Source: DATCMU01 sp036563245 (GTDB lineage: Bacteria > Pseudomonadota > Alphaproteobacteria > Rhizobiales > Devosiaceae). From it: a stretch of DNA of 64,000 nucleotides. The position numbers and the translations under genes are program-made. This document shows, one piece after another, positions 25,484 to 33,554 of the stretch. The notes below the pieces were generated by a model, which made no database searches, was not told where the DNA came from, and was given only the letters and a program-made list of their open reading frames with translations. Positions within the stretch are counted from its first letter, which is position 1; each line of letters starts with the position of its first letter. The stretch lies in contig DATCMU010000030.1 of the NCBI GenBank assembly GCA_036563245.1, positions 1 through 64,000 of the forward strand, given 5' to 3'.

Positions 25484-25532
25484 GTCGCATGCTCGAACCG
25501 GAAAACCGGCACCCACTTTTCCTGAACAGGCT
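25484..25532. repeat. Rhizobiales-type intergenic repeat fragment
   Basis: The stretch containing GAACCGGAAAACCGGCACCC, then ACTTTTCCTGAACAGGCTCT, resembles a short dispersed element I recall as common in intergenic DNA of Hyphomicrobiales (forms with AAAACCGGTTCCCACTTTT and GCTCTAG). It lies between the convergent metZ and phosphatidyltransferase genes, next to a small hairpin (GGCCTG 25415-25420 / CAGGCC 25430-25435, no T-run). No second copy is seen in this window. Confidence 0.5.
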
Positions 25533-26186
25533 CTAGAACGAGGCGCCGAACAGGCGCCAGGCTCCGATTACCCTCCAGACCGCCGTCACCAGCGTGAGCA
25601 CCGCGAACGCGGCGGCGAGCGGCGGGAAGATCGCCGGCCACAAGGTAATGGCGGTGAAAAAGGCGATCGTTTCGGTGCCTTCGAGCAGGCCGCCGCTGAA
25701 GTAGAGCGACTTGATGCCCCGTTTGTCGCTCTTGAGCGCCCGCCGTTCGGCCAGAGCTGCAAAGGCGAGGAAGGTGGTGCCGTTGAAGTAGAACGTCGTC
25801 AGAAGGAACGCCCCGACGATGGCGTTGTTTCCCGGATCGGCGATGATGAAGGCCAGAGGATAGGCGCCGTAGAACAGGAAATCGGACGTGATGTCGAGAA
25901 AACCGCCGAAATCGGTGATCTGGCGGGCCCGCGCCACTGCACCGTCGAGCCCGTCGAGCAGCCGCGAAGCCAGCATGACCGCAAGCGCGGGCCAATAGGC
26001 ACCCAGCGCCACCAGGCCCGCAGACGAGAGGCCGAGCGCGAGGCCCCACAGCGTCACCGTGTTCGGATGCGCGCCGGCCCGCGCAAGCGAGCGCCCGGCC
26101 GCATTGAGCGGCGGATCGATCAGTCTGCGCATCGCGGCATCAAGCATGGGTCCGAATTCCGTCCTGTGACGCTCCGCTTCTAGCAT
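25533..26186 (-). CDS. CDP-alcohol phosphatidyltransferase family protein
   Basis: 217 aa, about six membrane segments. The full catalytic signature is present: D-G-x2-A-R-x8-G-x3-D-x3-D (DGAVARARQITDFGGFLDITSD region). These enzymes transfer a phosphatidyl group from CDP-diacylglycerol to an alcohol such as inositol, glycerol-phosphate or serine; the acceptor cannot be read here. An internal ATG at codon 14 is an alternative start. Confidence 0.85.
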   Translation of the reverse strand: MLEAERHRTEFGPMLDAAMRRLIDPPLNAAGRSLARAGAHPNTVTLWGLALGLSSAGLVALGAYWPALAVMLASRLLDGLDGAVARARQITDFGGFLDITSDFLFYGAYPLAFIIADPGNNAIVGAFLLTTFYFNGTTFLAFAALAERRALKSDKRGIKSLYFSGGLLEGTETIAFFTAITLWPAIFPPLAAAFAVLTLVTAVWRVIGAWRLFGASF

Positions 26187-26255
26187 CGCGGGCGGTCACG
26201 CCACACTCATATGTCCGTGACCGCGCAGAGACCCGCCTGCCGAAGGTGGACCCGC

Positions 26256-27257
26256 TCAGTGCTCGGTTTCGAACTGGTTGGGGTTGAAATGGTAGGCCGT
26301 GGAGCAGAACTCGCACACCACCTCGATCTCTCCATCGACGACCATCTCGGCGCGTTCCTCGCTCGAGAAGCTGTTGAGCAGCATGTCCTCGATCCGATGG
26401 GCAGAGCACGTGCAGCGCTCGACCAGCGGCTGCGGGTTGAACACGCGCACGCCCGTCTCGTGATAGAGGCGGAACATCACCCGTTCGGACGAGAGATCGG
26501 GATCGACCAGTTCCTCGTCGGTGAGCGAGCCCAGGAGCACCTTGGCTTCTGTCCAGTGATCGTCCTCGACAAAATCCGGATCGGCCATTGCCTCGTTGTC
26601 GAAATTCCCGTCGCCGGGCAGGTCGGGCATCACCTGCTGGCCCCCATCTGGCAGGAACTGCACCAACACGCCGCCTGCGCGCCACTGGGGCCGTGCGTCG
26701 CCACGGCGCGAGAACTGGCCCACGGCCAGCCTTACTCCGGTCGGAATCTGCTCGGATTGCTGGAAATAGCGGTGCGCGACTTCTTCAAGCCCGACGCCGT
26801 CGAGCGCCACGATGCCCTGGTAGCGCTCCATGTGAACGCCCTGGTCGACGGTCATCGCCAGATGGCCGTTGCCCAAGAGCTCGGCCGGACTCACGCGACC
26901 TTTGGCCACCGCGTCGTCAAGCGCTTCGCGGTCATAGCGCGCGTATCCGCGCAACCCGTCGGGCGCGTCGAGATCGACGACCAGCAGGTTGACCGGCCCG
27001 TCGGTGCGGGTCTGCAGCACAAAGCGGCCATCGAACTTGAGGGACGAACCGACCAGCGCGGTCAGCACCACTGCCTCGCCCAGCAGCCTGGCGACCGGAG
27101 CAGGATAGTCGTGGCGGGTGAGAATGGAATCGAGCGCAGACCCCAGCCGCACGGACCGCCCACGGCAGTCCAGGTTCTCAAGGGTGAATGGCACAACAAC
27201 ATCATCCCCGCTTTCGGGGCGGTCGAGCCCGTAGCTCGACAACAGGCTTTCAGCCAT
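26256..27257 (-). CDS. hslO: Hsp33 family redox-regulated chaperone
   Basis: 333 aa. The four zinc-binding cysteines of the redox switch are present as CTC (C282, C284) and CEFC (C315, C318); oxidation of this centre activates the holdase. The body shows the Hsp33 pattern (LLGEAVVLTALVGSSLKFDGRFVLQTRTDGPVNLLVVDL, EEVAHRYFQQSEQIPT). The ATG at 27257 shares a base with the argF stop (TGATG), so hslO is the third gene of the argD-argF-hslO unit. Confidence 0.93.
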   Translation of the reverse strand: MAESLLSSYGLDRPESGDDVVVPFTLENLDCRGRSVRLGSALDSILTRHDYPAPVARLLGEAVVLTALVGSSLKFDGRFVLQTRTDGPVNLLVVDLDAPDGLRGYARYDREALDDAVAKGRVSPAELLGNGHLAMTVDQGVHMERYQGIVALDGVGLEEVAHRYFQQSEQIPTGVRLAVGQFSRRGDARPQWRAGGVLVQFLPDGGQQVMPDLPGDGNFDNEAMADPDFVEDDHWTEAKVLLGSLTDEELVDPDLSSERVMFRLYHETGVRVFNPQPLVERCTCSAHRIEDMLLNSFSSEERAEMVVDGEIEVVCEFCSTAYHFNPNQFETEH

Positions 27258-28183
27258 CAGAATTCCTCGATTCCGAACGCCCAGCACAGTATGGCCTTCT
27301 GGACGTGGAGGCGGTTTTCGGCTTCGTCGAAAACCACCGACTGGGGACCGTCGATCACCTCATCGGTCACCTCGTCCCCGCGATGGGCGGGCAGGCAGTG
27401 CATGAAGATCGCATCCTGCTTCGCCAAGCCCATCAGATGGGAATTGACCCTGTAAGGTGCAAGCCTGCGCCGGCGCTCCCCCTCGTCGGTGTCACCCATG
27501 GACACCCAGGTGTCGGTTATCACCAGATCGGCGCCGGCCACGGCCGCCTGCGGATCGTTCGACAAGCTGACCGCCGGACCGGCGGCGGCGATATCCGAGA
27601 GCAAGCCCTGGTCCGGGCCATATTCGCTCGGGCAGGCGATGGAAAGCGATGTGCCGAACCGGGTGGTCGCGTGCACCCAGGAGGCAAGCACATTGTTGCT
27701 GTCGCCCACCCAGGCGACCTTGCGTCCGGCGATCGACCCCCGGTGCTCCTCATAGGTCATGATGTCCGCCATCACCTGGCAGGGATGGGATCGCCGGGTC
27801 AGCCCGTTGATCACGGGAATGCTCGAGGCGCCTGCGAGTTCGAGCAGATCGTCGTGGGACAGAATGCGGATCATGATGGCATCGACATAGCGCGACATTA
27901 CCCGCGCCGTGTCAGCCAGCGTTTCCTCTCGCGCCAACTGCATTTCCTGGCCGGTGAGCATCAGCGTTTCGCCACCAAGCTGGCGCATGCCGACATCGAA
28001 GGACACGCGGGTACGGGTACTCTGGCGCTCGAAGATCATGGCCAGCACCTTGTCCTTGAGCAGCAAGGGGCGGTCCTTCGCGCGCAGGCGCGCCTTCAGA
28101 TCGACGGCCAGGGTGAGAATCTTGCGCAGTTCCTCACCGGTGAAATCGGTCAGATCGAGAAAATGTCTTGGCTTGCCGGTCAT
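27257..28183 (-). CDS. argF: Ornithine carbamoyltransferase
   Basis: 308 aa. Converts ornithine and carbamoyl phosphate to citrulline in arginine synthesis. Signatures: STRTR at 55-59 (carbamoyl phosphate binding), HPCQ at 133-136, D-x3-SMG at 224-230 (ornithine loop) and HCLP at 262-265. It lies 69 bases after argD and overlaps hslO by one base. Confidence 0.95.
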   Translation of the reverse strand: MTGKPRHFLDLTDFTGEELRKILTLAVDLKARLRAKDRPLLLKDKVLAMIFERQSTRTRVSFDVGMRQLGGETLMLTGQEMQLAREETLADTARVMSRYVDAIMIRILSHDDLLELAGASSIPVINGLTRRSHPCQVMADIMTYEEHRGSIAGRKVAWVGDSNNVLASWVHATTRFGTSLSIACPSEYGPDQGLLSDIAAAGPAVSLSNDPQAAVAGADLVITDTWVSMGDTDEGERRRRLAPYRVNSHLMGLAKQDAIFMHCLPAHRGDEVTDEVIDGPQSVVFDEAENRLHVQKAILCWAFGIEEF

Positions 28184-28252
28184 CGGATCTTCATCCTCGA
28201 AAGGGGACTTGCGCCCCTGATGTCTGGAAATGCCGGGCCTTGTGCCGGCAGG

Positions 28253-29422
28253 TTAGGCGTCAAGCGCCTCGAAGGCTTCGGAGATGATGCTCATCGCCTC
28301 TTCGATATCGCTCTGGGTAACGATAAGGGGCGGCAGCAGGCGCAGCACGTTCTCGCCGGCCGCCACGGCCAGGAGGCGATGATCGCGCAACTGTGCCACG
28401 AAGTCGCGCACAGGCGGCGCGATCCGCACGCCGGCCATCAGGCCCTTGCCGCGAACCTCGAGGGCATGTTGGGGGTATTTCTGCACCAGTTGCTGGAGAT
28501 GCCAGCGCAGGATGCCCCCCATCTTTTCGACGTGATCGAGAAAACCGGGCTCAAGGATCCTGTCGAGAACGGCATTTCCCACCGCGCAGGCCAGGGGATT
28601 GCCGCCATAGGTCGACCCGTGGGTGCCGGGCACCATGCACCTGGCGACCTCGCCACGGGCAAGGCATGCCCCGAGAGGAAAACCGCCCCCGATGCCCTTG
28701 GCCACGGCCATGATATCGGGCGTGATCCCGGCCCATTCGTGAGCGAAGAACCGGCCGGTGCGTCCGTAGCCGCACTGCACCTCATCAAGGATCAACAACA
28801 GTCCGTGCCGGTCGGCCAGCGCCCTGAGGCCCCTGAGAAACTCGTCGGACATTGCGGTTACACCGCCCTCGCCCTGCACGGGCTCGATCAGGATGGCGGC
28901 GGTCTGCGGCCCGACAAGGGCCTCCACTGCCGAAAGATCGCCCGGCGCGGTATGCACGAACCCAGGCGCGGGCGGGCCGAAACCCTCGATATACTTGGGG
29001 TTTCCGCCGGCCGCTATGGTTGCGATGGTGCGCCCGTGAAACGAGCCGGTGAAGGCAATGATCTCGTAGCGGTCCGTTTCGCCGCGATCATGAAAGTAGC
29101 GGCGCGCCGTCTTGATCGCGCATTCCACCGCCTCGGCCCCCGAATTGGTGAAGAACACCGCGTCGGCAAATGTCGCCTCGGTCAGGCGTTCGCCCAACCG
29201 CTCCTGTTCGGGGATCGTGAAGACATTGGAGACGTGCCAGACCTTGTCTGCCTGCGCCTTGAGAGCCCCCACCACATGGGGATCGTTGTGGCCGAGCGCA
29301 TTGACGCCAATGCCCGAAATGAAGTCGAGATACGAGGTGCCGTCCGCGGTGAACAGGCGCATACCCTCGCCCCTGACAAAGGCCAGTTCGGAACGAGCGT
29401 AGGAGCCATAGAGCGCAGACAT
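28253..29422 (-). CDS. argD: Acetylornithine aminotransferase (class III)
   Basis: 389 aa PLP enzyme. The cofactor lysine is K242 (AVAKGIGGG); FTNSGAEAVECAIK, GSFHGRTIAT, EPVQGEGGV and LDEVQCGYGRTG are the class III aminotransferase blocks, and length and neighbour argF point to ArgD rather than another omega-transaminase. It makes N-acetylornithine in arginine synthesis. AAGAGA precedes the ATG at 29422; the frame is open upstream but that part is the leader with the promoter and hairpin. Confidence 0.92.
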   Translation of the reverse strand: MSALYGSYARSELAFVRGEGMRLFTADGTSYLDFISGIGVNALGHNDPHVVGALKAQADKVWHVSNVFTIPEQERLGERLTEATFADAVFFTNSGAEAVECAIKTARRYFHDRGETDRYEIIAFTGSFHGRTIATIAAGGNPKYIEGFGPPAPGFVHTAPGDLSAVEALVGPQTAAILIEPVQGEGGVTAMSDEFLRGLRALADRHGLLLILDEVQCGYGRTGRFFAHEWAGITPDIMAVAKGIGGGFPLGACLARGEVARCMVPGTHGSTYGGNPLACAVGNAVLDRILEPGFLDHVEKMGGILRWHLQQLVQKYPQHALEVRGKGLMAGVRIAPPVRDFVAQLRDHRLLAVAAGENVLRLLPPLIVTQSDIEEAMSIISEAFEALDA

Positions 29423-29455
29423 TCTCTTGATCTTTCGGGGTTGTGACAGCGGGCC

Positions 29456-29488
29456 GCAAAAACAAAACGCGCCACCCTCAGGCGGCAC
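29456..29488 (-). terminator. argD: Attenuator-like hairpin with T-rich tail in the argD leader
   Basis: On the minus strand GTGCCGCC, loop TGAG, GGTGGCGC (eight pairs, two of them G-T), directly followed by GTTTTGTTTTTGC. It begins about nine bases after the start site predicted from the promoter at 29504-29532 and ends about 34 bases before the argD ATG. Confidence 0.55.
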
Positions 29489-29503
29489 GTACAAGCGGTG
29501 AAG

Positions 29504-29532
29504 CTTATGCCGCCGGGGTCGCAAAAAGTCAA
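29504..29532 (-). promoter_or_regulatory. Predicted argD-argF-hslO promoter
   Basis: On the minus strand TTGACT (29532-29527), spacer 17, CATAAG (29509-29504). The -35 matches five of six and the -10 four of six. No competing promoter is nearer the argD start. Confidence 0.6.
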
Positions 29533-29632
29533 TGTTTGCGGGCGGCAGGGCCCATTGAAGGCCCAATCTCACCGATGTTATGCAAGACGCCGCCCTATCC
29601 ACTACAAATTCGGGGAAACAGGCGCAGGGCGC

Positions 29633-29662
29633 TTGATACGGATTCCGGCCGCTGTGTAGTAT
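29633..29662 (+). promoter_or_regulatory. gcrA: Predicted gcrA promoter with internal GANTC site
   Basis: TTGATA (29633-29638), spacer 18, TAGTAT (29657-29662). GATTC, a CcrM methylation site sequence (GANTC), lies in the spacer at 29641-29645, and another lies at 29759-29763 in the leader. Methylation control of gcrA is known in Caulobacter; here it is inferred from the sites. Confidence 0.45.
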
Positions 29663-29675
29663 GCGCGCATTGGGA

Positions 29676-29691
29676 ACACGACATGTCGTGT
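29676..29691. promoter_or_regulatory. Perfect 16-bp palindrome downstream of the gcrA -10 box
   Basis: ACACGACATGTCGTGT reads the same on both strands with no spacer. It begins 13 bases after the predicted -10 box, where a bound protein would block early elongation or initiation. I do not recognise the cognate regulator. Confidence 0.5.
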
Positions 29692-29798
29692 GGCGGACCC
29701 AAACACCATACGAGGTCTAGAGTGACTGCGGCCAGCAGGCCTGGGCAGCGTAGGGATGGATTCATGCATTTTATGGCAATCAGCCGGGAGCAATTGCA

Positions 29799-30341
29799 AT
29801 GAGCTGGACCGATGAACGCGTCGAACAACTCAAGAAGCTCTGGATGGAAGGGCTGAGCGCCAGCCAGATCGCGTCGGAGCTCGGAGACGGGGTGACGCGC
29901 AATGCGGTGATCGGCAAGGTGCACCGGCTCAAGCTGTCCGGTCGCGCAAAGCCGACGACTGTGGTCAACCGGCCTCGTCCGGCCACGCGGCCCGCTCGCC
30001 GGAGCACGGGCGGGATGCTCGGCGCCCAGGCCGGAGCCCCGGCTGCCGGGAAGCGCCGCATGAGCAATCCGGCGCCGATGATCGGCGCGACGGCGCTGAA
30101 GGCATCGGAGGCACTCGATACCGAGGTCGAGGTCCAGGCGGTGGCCGAGACCGAGCCGTTCATTCCCGAAGCCGAACGCATCACGCTGATGTCGCTGAAC
30201 GAACACACCTGCAAGTGGCCGATCGGCGATCCGCTCAGCAAGGATTTCTATTTCTGCGGCCGCGACAGCGAAGAGAACCGGCCCTATTGCGAGTTCCACT
30301 CGCGGCGCGCCTATCACACCGTGGAAAAGCGGAAGCGCTGA
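29799..30341 (+). CDS. gcrA: GcrA cell-cycle regulator
   Basis: 180 aa. The N-terminal DNA-binding part MSWTDERVEQLKKLWMEG, LSASQIASELGDGVTRNAVIGKVHRLKLSGR is the GcrA helix-turn-helix; a basic Pro/Ala linker follows, and the C-terminal sigma-70-interacting part has the conserved CKWPIGDP ... FYFCGR ... YCEFHSRRAY block. GcrA works with sigma-70 at GANTC-methylated promoters of cell-cycle genes in alphaproteobacteria. GGGAG lies before the ATG. Confidence 0.95.
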   Translation: MSWTDERVEQLKKLWMEGLSASQIASELGDGVTRNAVIGKVHRLKLSGRAKPTTVVNRPRPATRPARRSTGGMLGAQAGAPAAGKRRMSNPAPMIGATALKASEALDTEVEVQAVAETEPFIPEAERITLMSLNEHTCKWPIGDPLSKDFYFCGRDSEENRPYCEFHSRRAYHTVEKRKR

Positions 30342-30416
30342 ACGCACAGGCGTCGGCCAGGGGTCGGCGCCGTCCCGCGGATTTACGTCGGATTCCGGAC
30401 GCTCCGGCTGGTGCGG

Positions 30417-31118
30417 TCAGGCGTCAGCCGAGAATTTCTCGTCAAACGCGTAGCCCGTTCCGCGCACGGTCCTGATCGGGTCGCGCGCACGGCCGCGATT
30501 GATCGCCTTGCGCAACCGGCCCACATGCACGTCCACAGTGCGCTCATCGACATAGACGTCGGTTCCCCAGACGCTGTCGAGAAGTTGCTCCCGCGTGTAG
30601 ACCCTGCCCGGATTGCGCATGAGGTATTCGAGCAAGCGGTATTCGGTGGGGCCGAGGTGAATGTCGCGTCCGCCGCGGCGCACACGGTGGCTGGTGCGAT
30701 CGAGTTCGAGATCAGCCGCCTTGAGCAGCCCCGCCATGAGCTTGGGATTGGCCCGGCGCATCAATGCATTGACCCGCGCGATCAGTTCGGGGATCGAGAA
30801 TGGCTTGACCACATAGTCGTCGGCGCCCGTTGCCAGGCCGCGCACCCGCTCCTCTTCCTCGCCGCGCGCAGTGAGCATTATGATCGGCACGCCGGCCGTT
30901 TCCTCGCGGGCCCGCCAGCGCCGGCAAAGCTCGATGCCGGACAGTCCGGGCAGCATCCAGTCGAGCAGGATCATGTCCGGGGTGACTTCACGCATCAGCT
31001 CCGCCGCCTCGTCGCCGCTCTCCGCGGTCAATACCTCGAAGCCTTCGGCCTCCAGGTTATAGCGAAGCATAAGGGCAAGATCGGTCTCGTCCTCGACGAC
31101 CAGAATCGTGGCGGCCAT
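30417..31118 (-). CDS. phoB: Phosphate regulon response regulator PhoB
   Basis: 233 aa. Receiver domain with the phosphorylation site D53 (MILLDWMLPG), acidic pair E9/D10 and K at VVKPFS; C-terminal winged-helix domain ending in RTVRGTGYAFD. The arrangement with phoU and phoR identifies it as PhoB, which activates genes with Pho boxes when phosphate is low. Last gene of the phoR-phoU-phoB set. Confidence 0.94.
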   Translation of the reverse strand: MAATILVVEDETDLALMLRYNLEAEGFEVLTAESGDEAAELMREVTPDMILLDWMLPGLSGIELCRRWRAREETAGVPIIMLTARGEEEERVRGLATGADDYVVKPFSIPELIARVNALMRRANPKLMAGLLKAADLELDRTSHRVRRGGRDIHLGPTEYRLLEYLMRNPGRVYTREQLLDSVWGTDVYVDERTVDVHVGRLRKAINRGRARDPIRTVRGTGYAFDEKFSADA

Positions 31119-31132
31119 GCGTTGTGTCTACC

Positions 31133-31840
31133 TCAGATCTTGGGCTGGGTCCGGATGTCTTCGTGCTGGGTGACCATCGCGCGGCCGGTTGCCACGTAGA
31201 AGGCCTGCTCGGCGATGTTGGTCGCGTGGTCGCCGGTGCGCTCCAGGCTCTTGCCGCAAAACAGCAGATTGGTGCAGGCCGTGATGTTGCGCGGGTCTTC
31301 CATCATGTAGGTGAGCAACTCGCGGAACAGCGAGTTATACATGGCATCGACCTCGTCATCGTGCCGGCACACCTCCAGGGCGGCCTTGTCGTCACGCGTC
31401 GCGAAAGCGTCGAGCGCGGTCTTGATTTGGCCAAGCACCATGTCCGACATGTGACGGATGCCGTTGTAGAGCTTGGGGGAAATCTGGGCTTCCTCGATCT
31501 GCAGCGTCCGGCGGCAGATGGTCTTGGCCATGTCGCCGACGCGCTCGAGATCGTTGGCGACATGGATCGAGGCGATGATCAGGCGCAGGTCATCCGCCAT
31601 GGGCTGGCGCCGGGCGATCATGGAGACGGCCATCTCGTCGACGCGGTGCTGCATCTCGTCAATCTTCTTGTCGCGCGCGATGACCTCTCGGGCGACGGGA
31701 TGGTCGAGGCGCACCAGGGCGTTGGTGGCGTCCGAAATGGCGGATTCCACGAGGCCGCCCATTTCCGCTATCGACTGCGCCAGGTGGACAAGTTCCTCGT
31801 CGAAAGAGGATACCGTGTGCTCGCTCGTCTGTATGACCAT
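31133..31840 (-). CDS. phoU: Phosphate transport system regulator PhoU
   Basis: 235 aa, two three-helix PhoU repeats with the metal-binding E/DxxxD motifs (RDKKIDEMQHRVDE, NDLERVGDMAKTI; KSLERTGDHATNIAE). It mediates signalling between the Pst transporter and PhoR. The ATG at 31840 has GGGGA ten bases upstream; a TTG five codons earlier lies over that ribosome site and is rejected. Ends 14 bases before phoB. Confidence 0.93.
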   Translation of the reverse strand: MVIQTSEHTVSSFDEELVHLAQSIAEMGGLVESAISDATNALVRLDHPVAREVIARDKKIDEMQHRVDEMAVSMIARRQPMADDLRLIIASIHVANDLERVGDMAKTICRRTLQIEEAQISPKLYNGIRHMSDMVLGQIKTALDAFATRDDKAALEVCRHDDEVDAMYNSLFRELLTYMMEDPRNITACTNLLFCGKSLERTGDHATNIAEQAFYVATGRAMVTQHEDIRTQPKI

Positions 31841-31859
31841 TTGATATGTCCCCAATCAT

Positions 31860-31879
31860 GCCGCACCGACAGGTGCGGC
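31860..31879 (-). other. Strong hairpin in the phoU leader
   Basis: GCCGCACC and GGTGCGGC form a perfect eight-pair stem with a four-base loop, 20 bases before the phoU ATG and just ahead of its ribosome site. No T-run follows, so it is more likely an mRNA structure or protein site than a terminator. Confidence 0.5.
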
Positions 31880-32048
31880 CAATTCCATGCAGCTACCCGG
31901 TTCCCTTGCGGGCCTGCCTTCACACTTGTGCAGCGTCCATGGCGTGTGCTGCAAGAGGCTCCAGGGCGAAAAAACGCGAGCGATCCGTGTGCTGCCACAG
32001 TTGCATGTCGGTTTTGTGTCAACGGGCACCCAACGGCTGTCGCGGCGC

Positions 32049-33410
32049 TTATCTGGGCAGGACGACTTCGACCCTGGTGCCCCCGCCGACGCGGGAGCGA
32101 ATGGTCAGTGTCCCGCGATGCCGGTTGACGATATGCTTGACGATGGCAAGGCCCAGGCCGGTGCCCTTCTTCTTGCGGCTCGATTCCGCGTCGACACGGT
32201 AAAAACGTTCGGTGAGCCTTGGGACATGCTCACCCTCTATGCCCGCGCCGTAGTCCGTCACGGCAAGCCGTACGGCTGGTTCTGGGCGATCTTGTGCCAC
32301 CGCGGCCGACACGTCGATGCGACCGCCGTCCGCGCCATACTTGATGGCGTTGTCGATCAGGTTCTCCACGACTTCGAACAATTCGGTTTCGTCGCCGGTC
32401 ACCTCGAGCGGGGTGTCGGGCAGATCCAGATTGATCGCGACACCGGCTTCGCCTGCCTGCATCTCCAGCCCATCGGTCACCCGCCGCACCAGGCCGACCA
32501 AGTCGACGGTGCCGGTGGGGTGAACGTGCTGGCGCAGTTCGATGCGCGACAGCGAAAGCATGTCGTCGATCAGGCGTGACATGCGTTCGGCCTGAGAGCG
32601 CATGATCCCGAGGAATCGCTCGCGCGCCGCCGCATCGCGGGCCGCAGGACCCAGCAGCGTATCGATGAAGCCCATCAGGGAAGTAAGGGGGGTGCGCATC
32701 TCGTGGCTGGCATTGGCGATGAAGTCGGCGCGCAATGCGTCGAGCCTTTTCTGCTCGGTGAGATTGTAAAGGGTCAGCACAAGAAGCTCACCCTGCTCAC
32801 GCCCATTGCCATCGGGCAGGGAAAGCGGCGCGACGCTGACGCGGTACCAGGTTTCGGTGGGCCGGTGCAGGTGCAATTCGATCTGTTGGGGCACACCGCT
32901 TCCCCTGACCTTGTCCATCGCCTCGGTCAGTGAGGGATTACGGATCGAGAGCGCAATGGGAGACCCGACGATCGAACTGGGGAACTGGCGGATAGCAGGT
33001 GGGTTCTTGTGAACCACCAACCCGCGCCGATTGAGCACCAGGCATGGCTCCGCCAGCAGGTCCGCGAAACGGCGGACGGATTCGTCATCGAGCCGGTCGG
33101 TCTTTGATGCGACAGCCGGCTGAACCGCGATATCTTGCGCAGCACCCGCAAACGCAGCCAGCGCCAGCAGAACAAACCCCGCCAGCCCCTCGACCGGGGC
33201 CAGTCGTTGCGAGGCGACGAGAACCAGGAACATCAGTGCCGAAACGAACAGCACCCAGCGCGCGGCGGCGATGCGCCTCCAGACTTCCGCAAGCCAACCT
33301 TCACGCCGTTCGATTGCCGGATCGCCCTGCGCCAATTCCATCTCCTGTCCAACCGTGGCCCTTCGCCATTCGAATCGCGTCGGGCCGGCAAGCCCAGCCA
33401 TTAGCGGCAT
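32049..33410 (-). CDS. phoR: Phosphate regulon sensor histidine kinase PhoR
   Basis: 453 aa. Two membrane helices (about 51-68 and 74-90), a PAS domain (about 113-220), the phospho-accepting H236 in FIANASHEMRTPLTSL, and a HATPase domain with NLIDNAIKYG (N box), DYGAGI (G1) and GTGLGLAIVKHI (G2). Order and neighbours indicate PhoR. An internal ATG at 33341 (MELAQGDP) is possible but its purine stretch is too close. 208 bases separate phoR from phoU; the pst genes that often fill this place are missing. Confidence 0.9.
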   Translation of the reverse strand: MPLMAGLAGPTRFEWRRATVGQEMELAQGDPAIERREGWLAEVWRRIAAARWVLFVSALMFLVLVASQRLAPVEGLAGFVLLALAAFAGAAQDIAVQPAVASKTDRLDDESVRRFADLLAEPCLVLNRRGLVVHKNPPAIRQFPSSIVGSPIALSIRNPSLTEAMDKVRGSGVPQQIELHLHRPTETWYRVSVAPLSLPDGNGREQGELLVLTLYNLTEQKRLDALRADFIANASHEMRTPLTSLMGFIDTLLGPAARDAAARERFLGIMRSQAERMSRLIDDMLSLSRIELRQHVHPTGTVDLVGLVRRVTDGLEMQAGEAGVAINLDLPDTPLEVTGDETELFEVVENLIDNAIKYGADGGRIDVSAAVAQDRPEPAVRLAVTDYGAGIEGEHVPRLTERFYRVDAESSRKKKGTGLGLAIVKHIVNRHRGTLTIRSRVGGGTRVEVVLPR

Positions 33411-33554
33411 TAATTAGCATGTTTGCGACAACTCCACATGTGAGCGGGCCAAACGTTTGCGAATTGATCACCTTTGACGGGCGAACCCTGTTGAGCGGAA
33501 TCCGATGTTGGTAGTATGCAGAAAGTGCCGCGCTTGCGGTACGGAGTGCGGCCC

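Larger units (their letters stand above)
29423..29798. other. Divergent regulatory region between argD and gcrA (376 bases, no gene)
   Basis: Holds the argD promoter and leader hairpin on the minus strand and the gcrA promoter, a 16-bp palindrome and two GATTC (GANTC-type) sites on the plus strand. No coding frame with a plausible start and ribosome site is seen. Confidence 0.7.

Noticed and set aside
27188..29446. A 752-codon open frame on the plus strand opposite argD and argF
   Set aside because: Antisense to two enzymes with complete active-site motifs and without any recognisable domain.
31841..32048. Possible Pho box or missing small gene between phoR and phoU
   Set aside because: No CTGTCAT-type direct repeat was found and no frame has a ribosome site; only the hairpin at 31860-31879 is supported.
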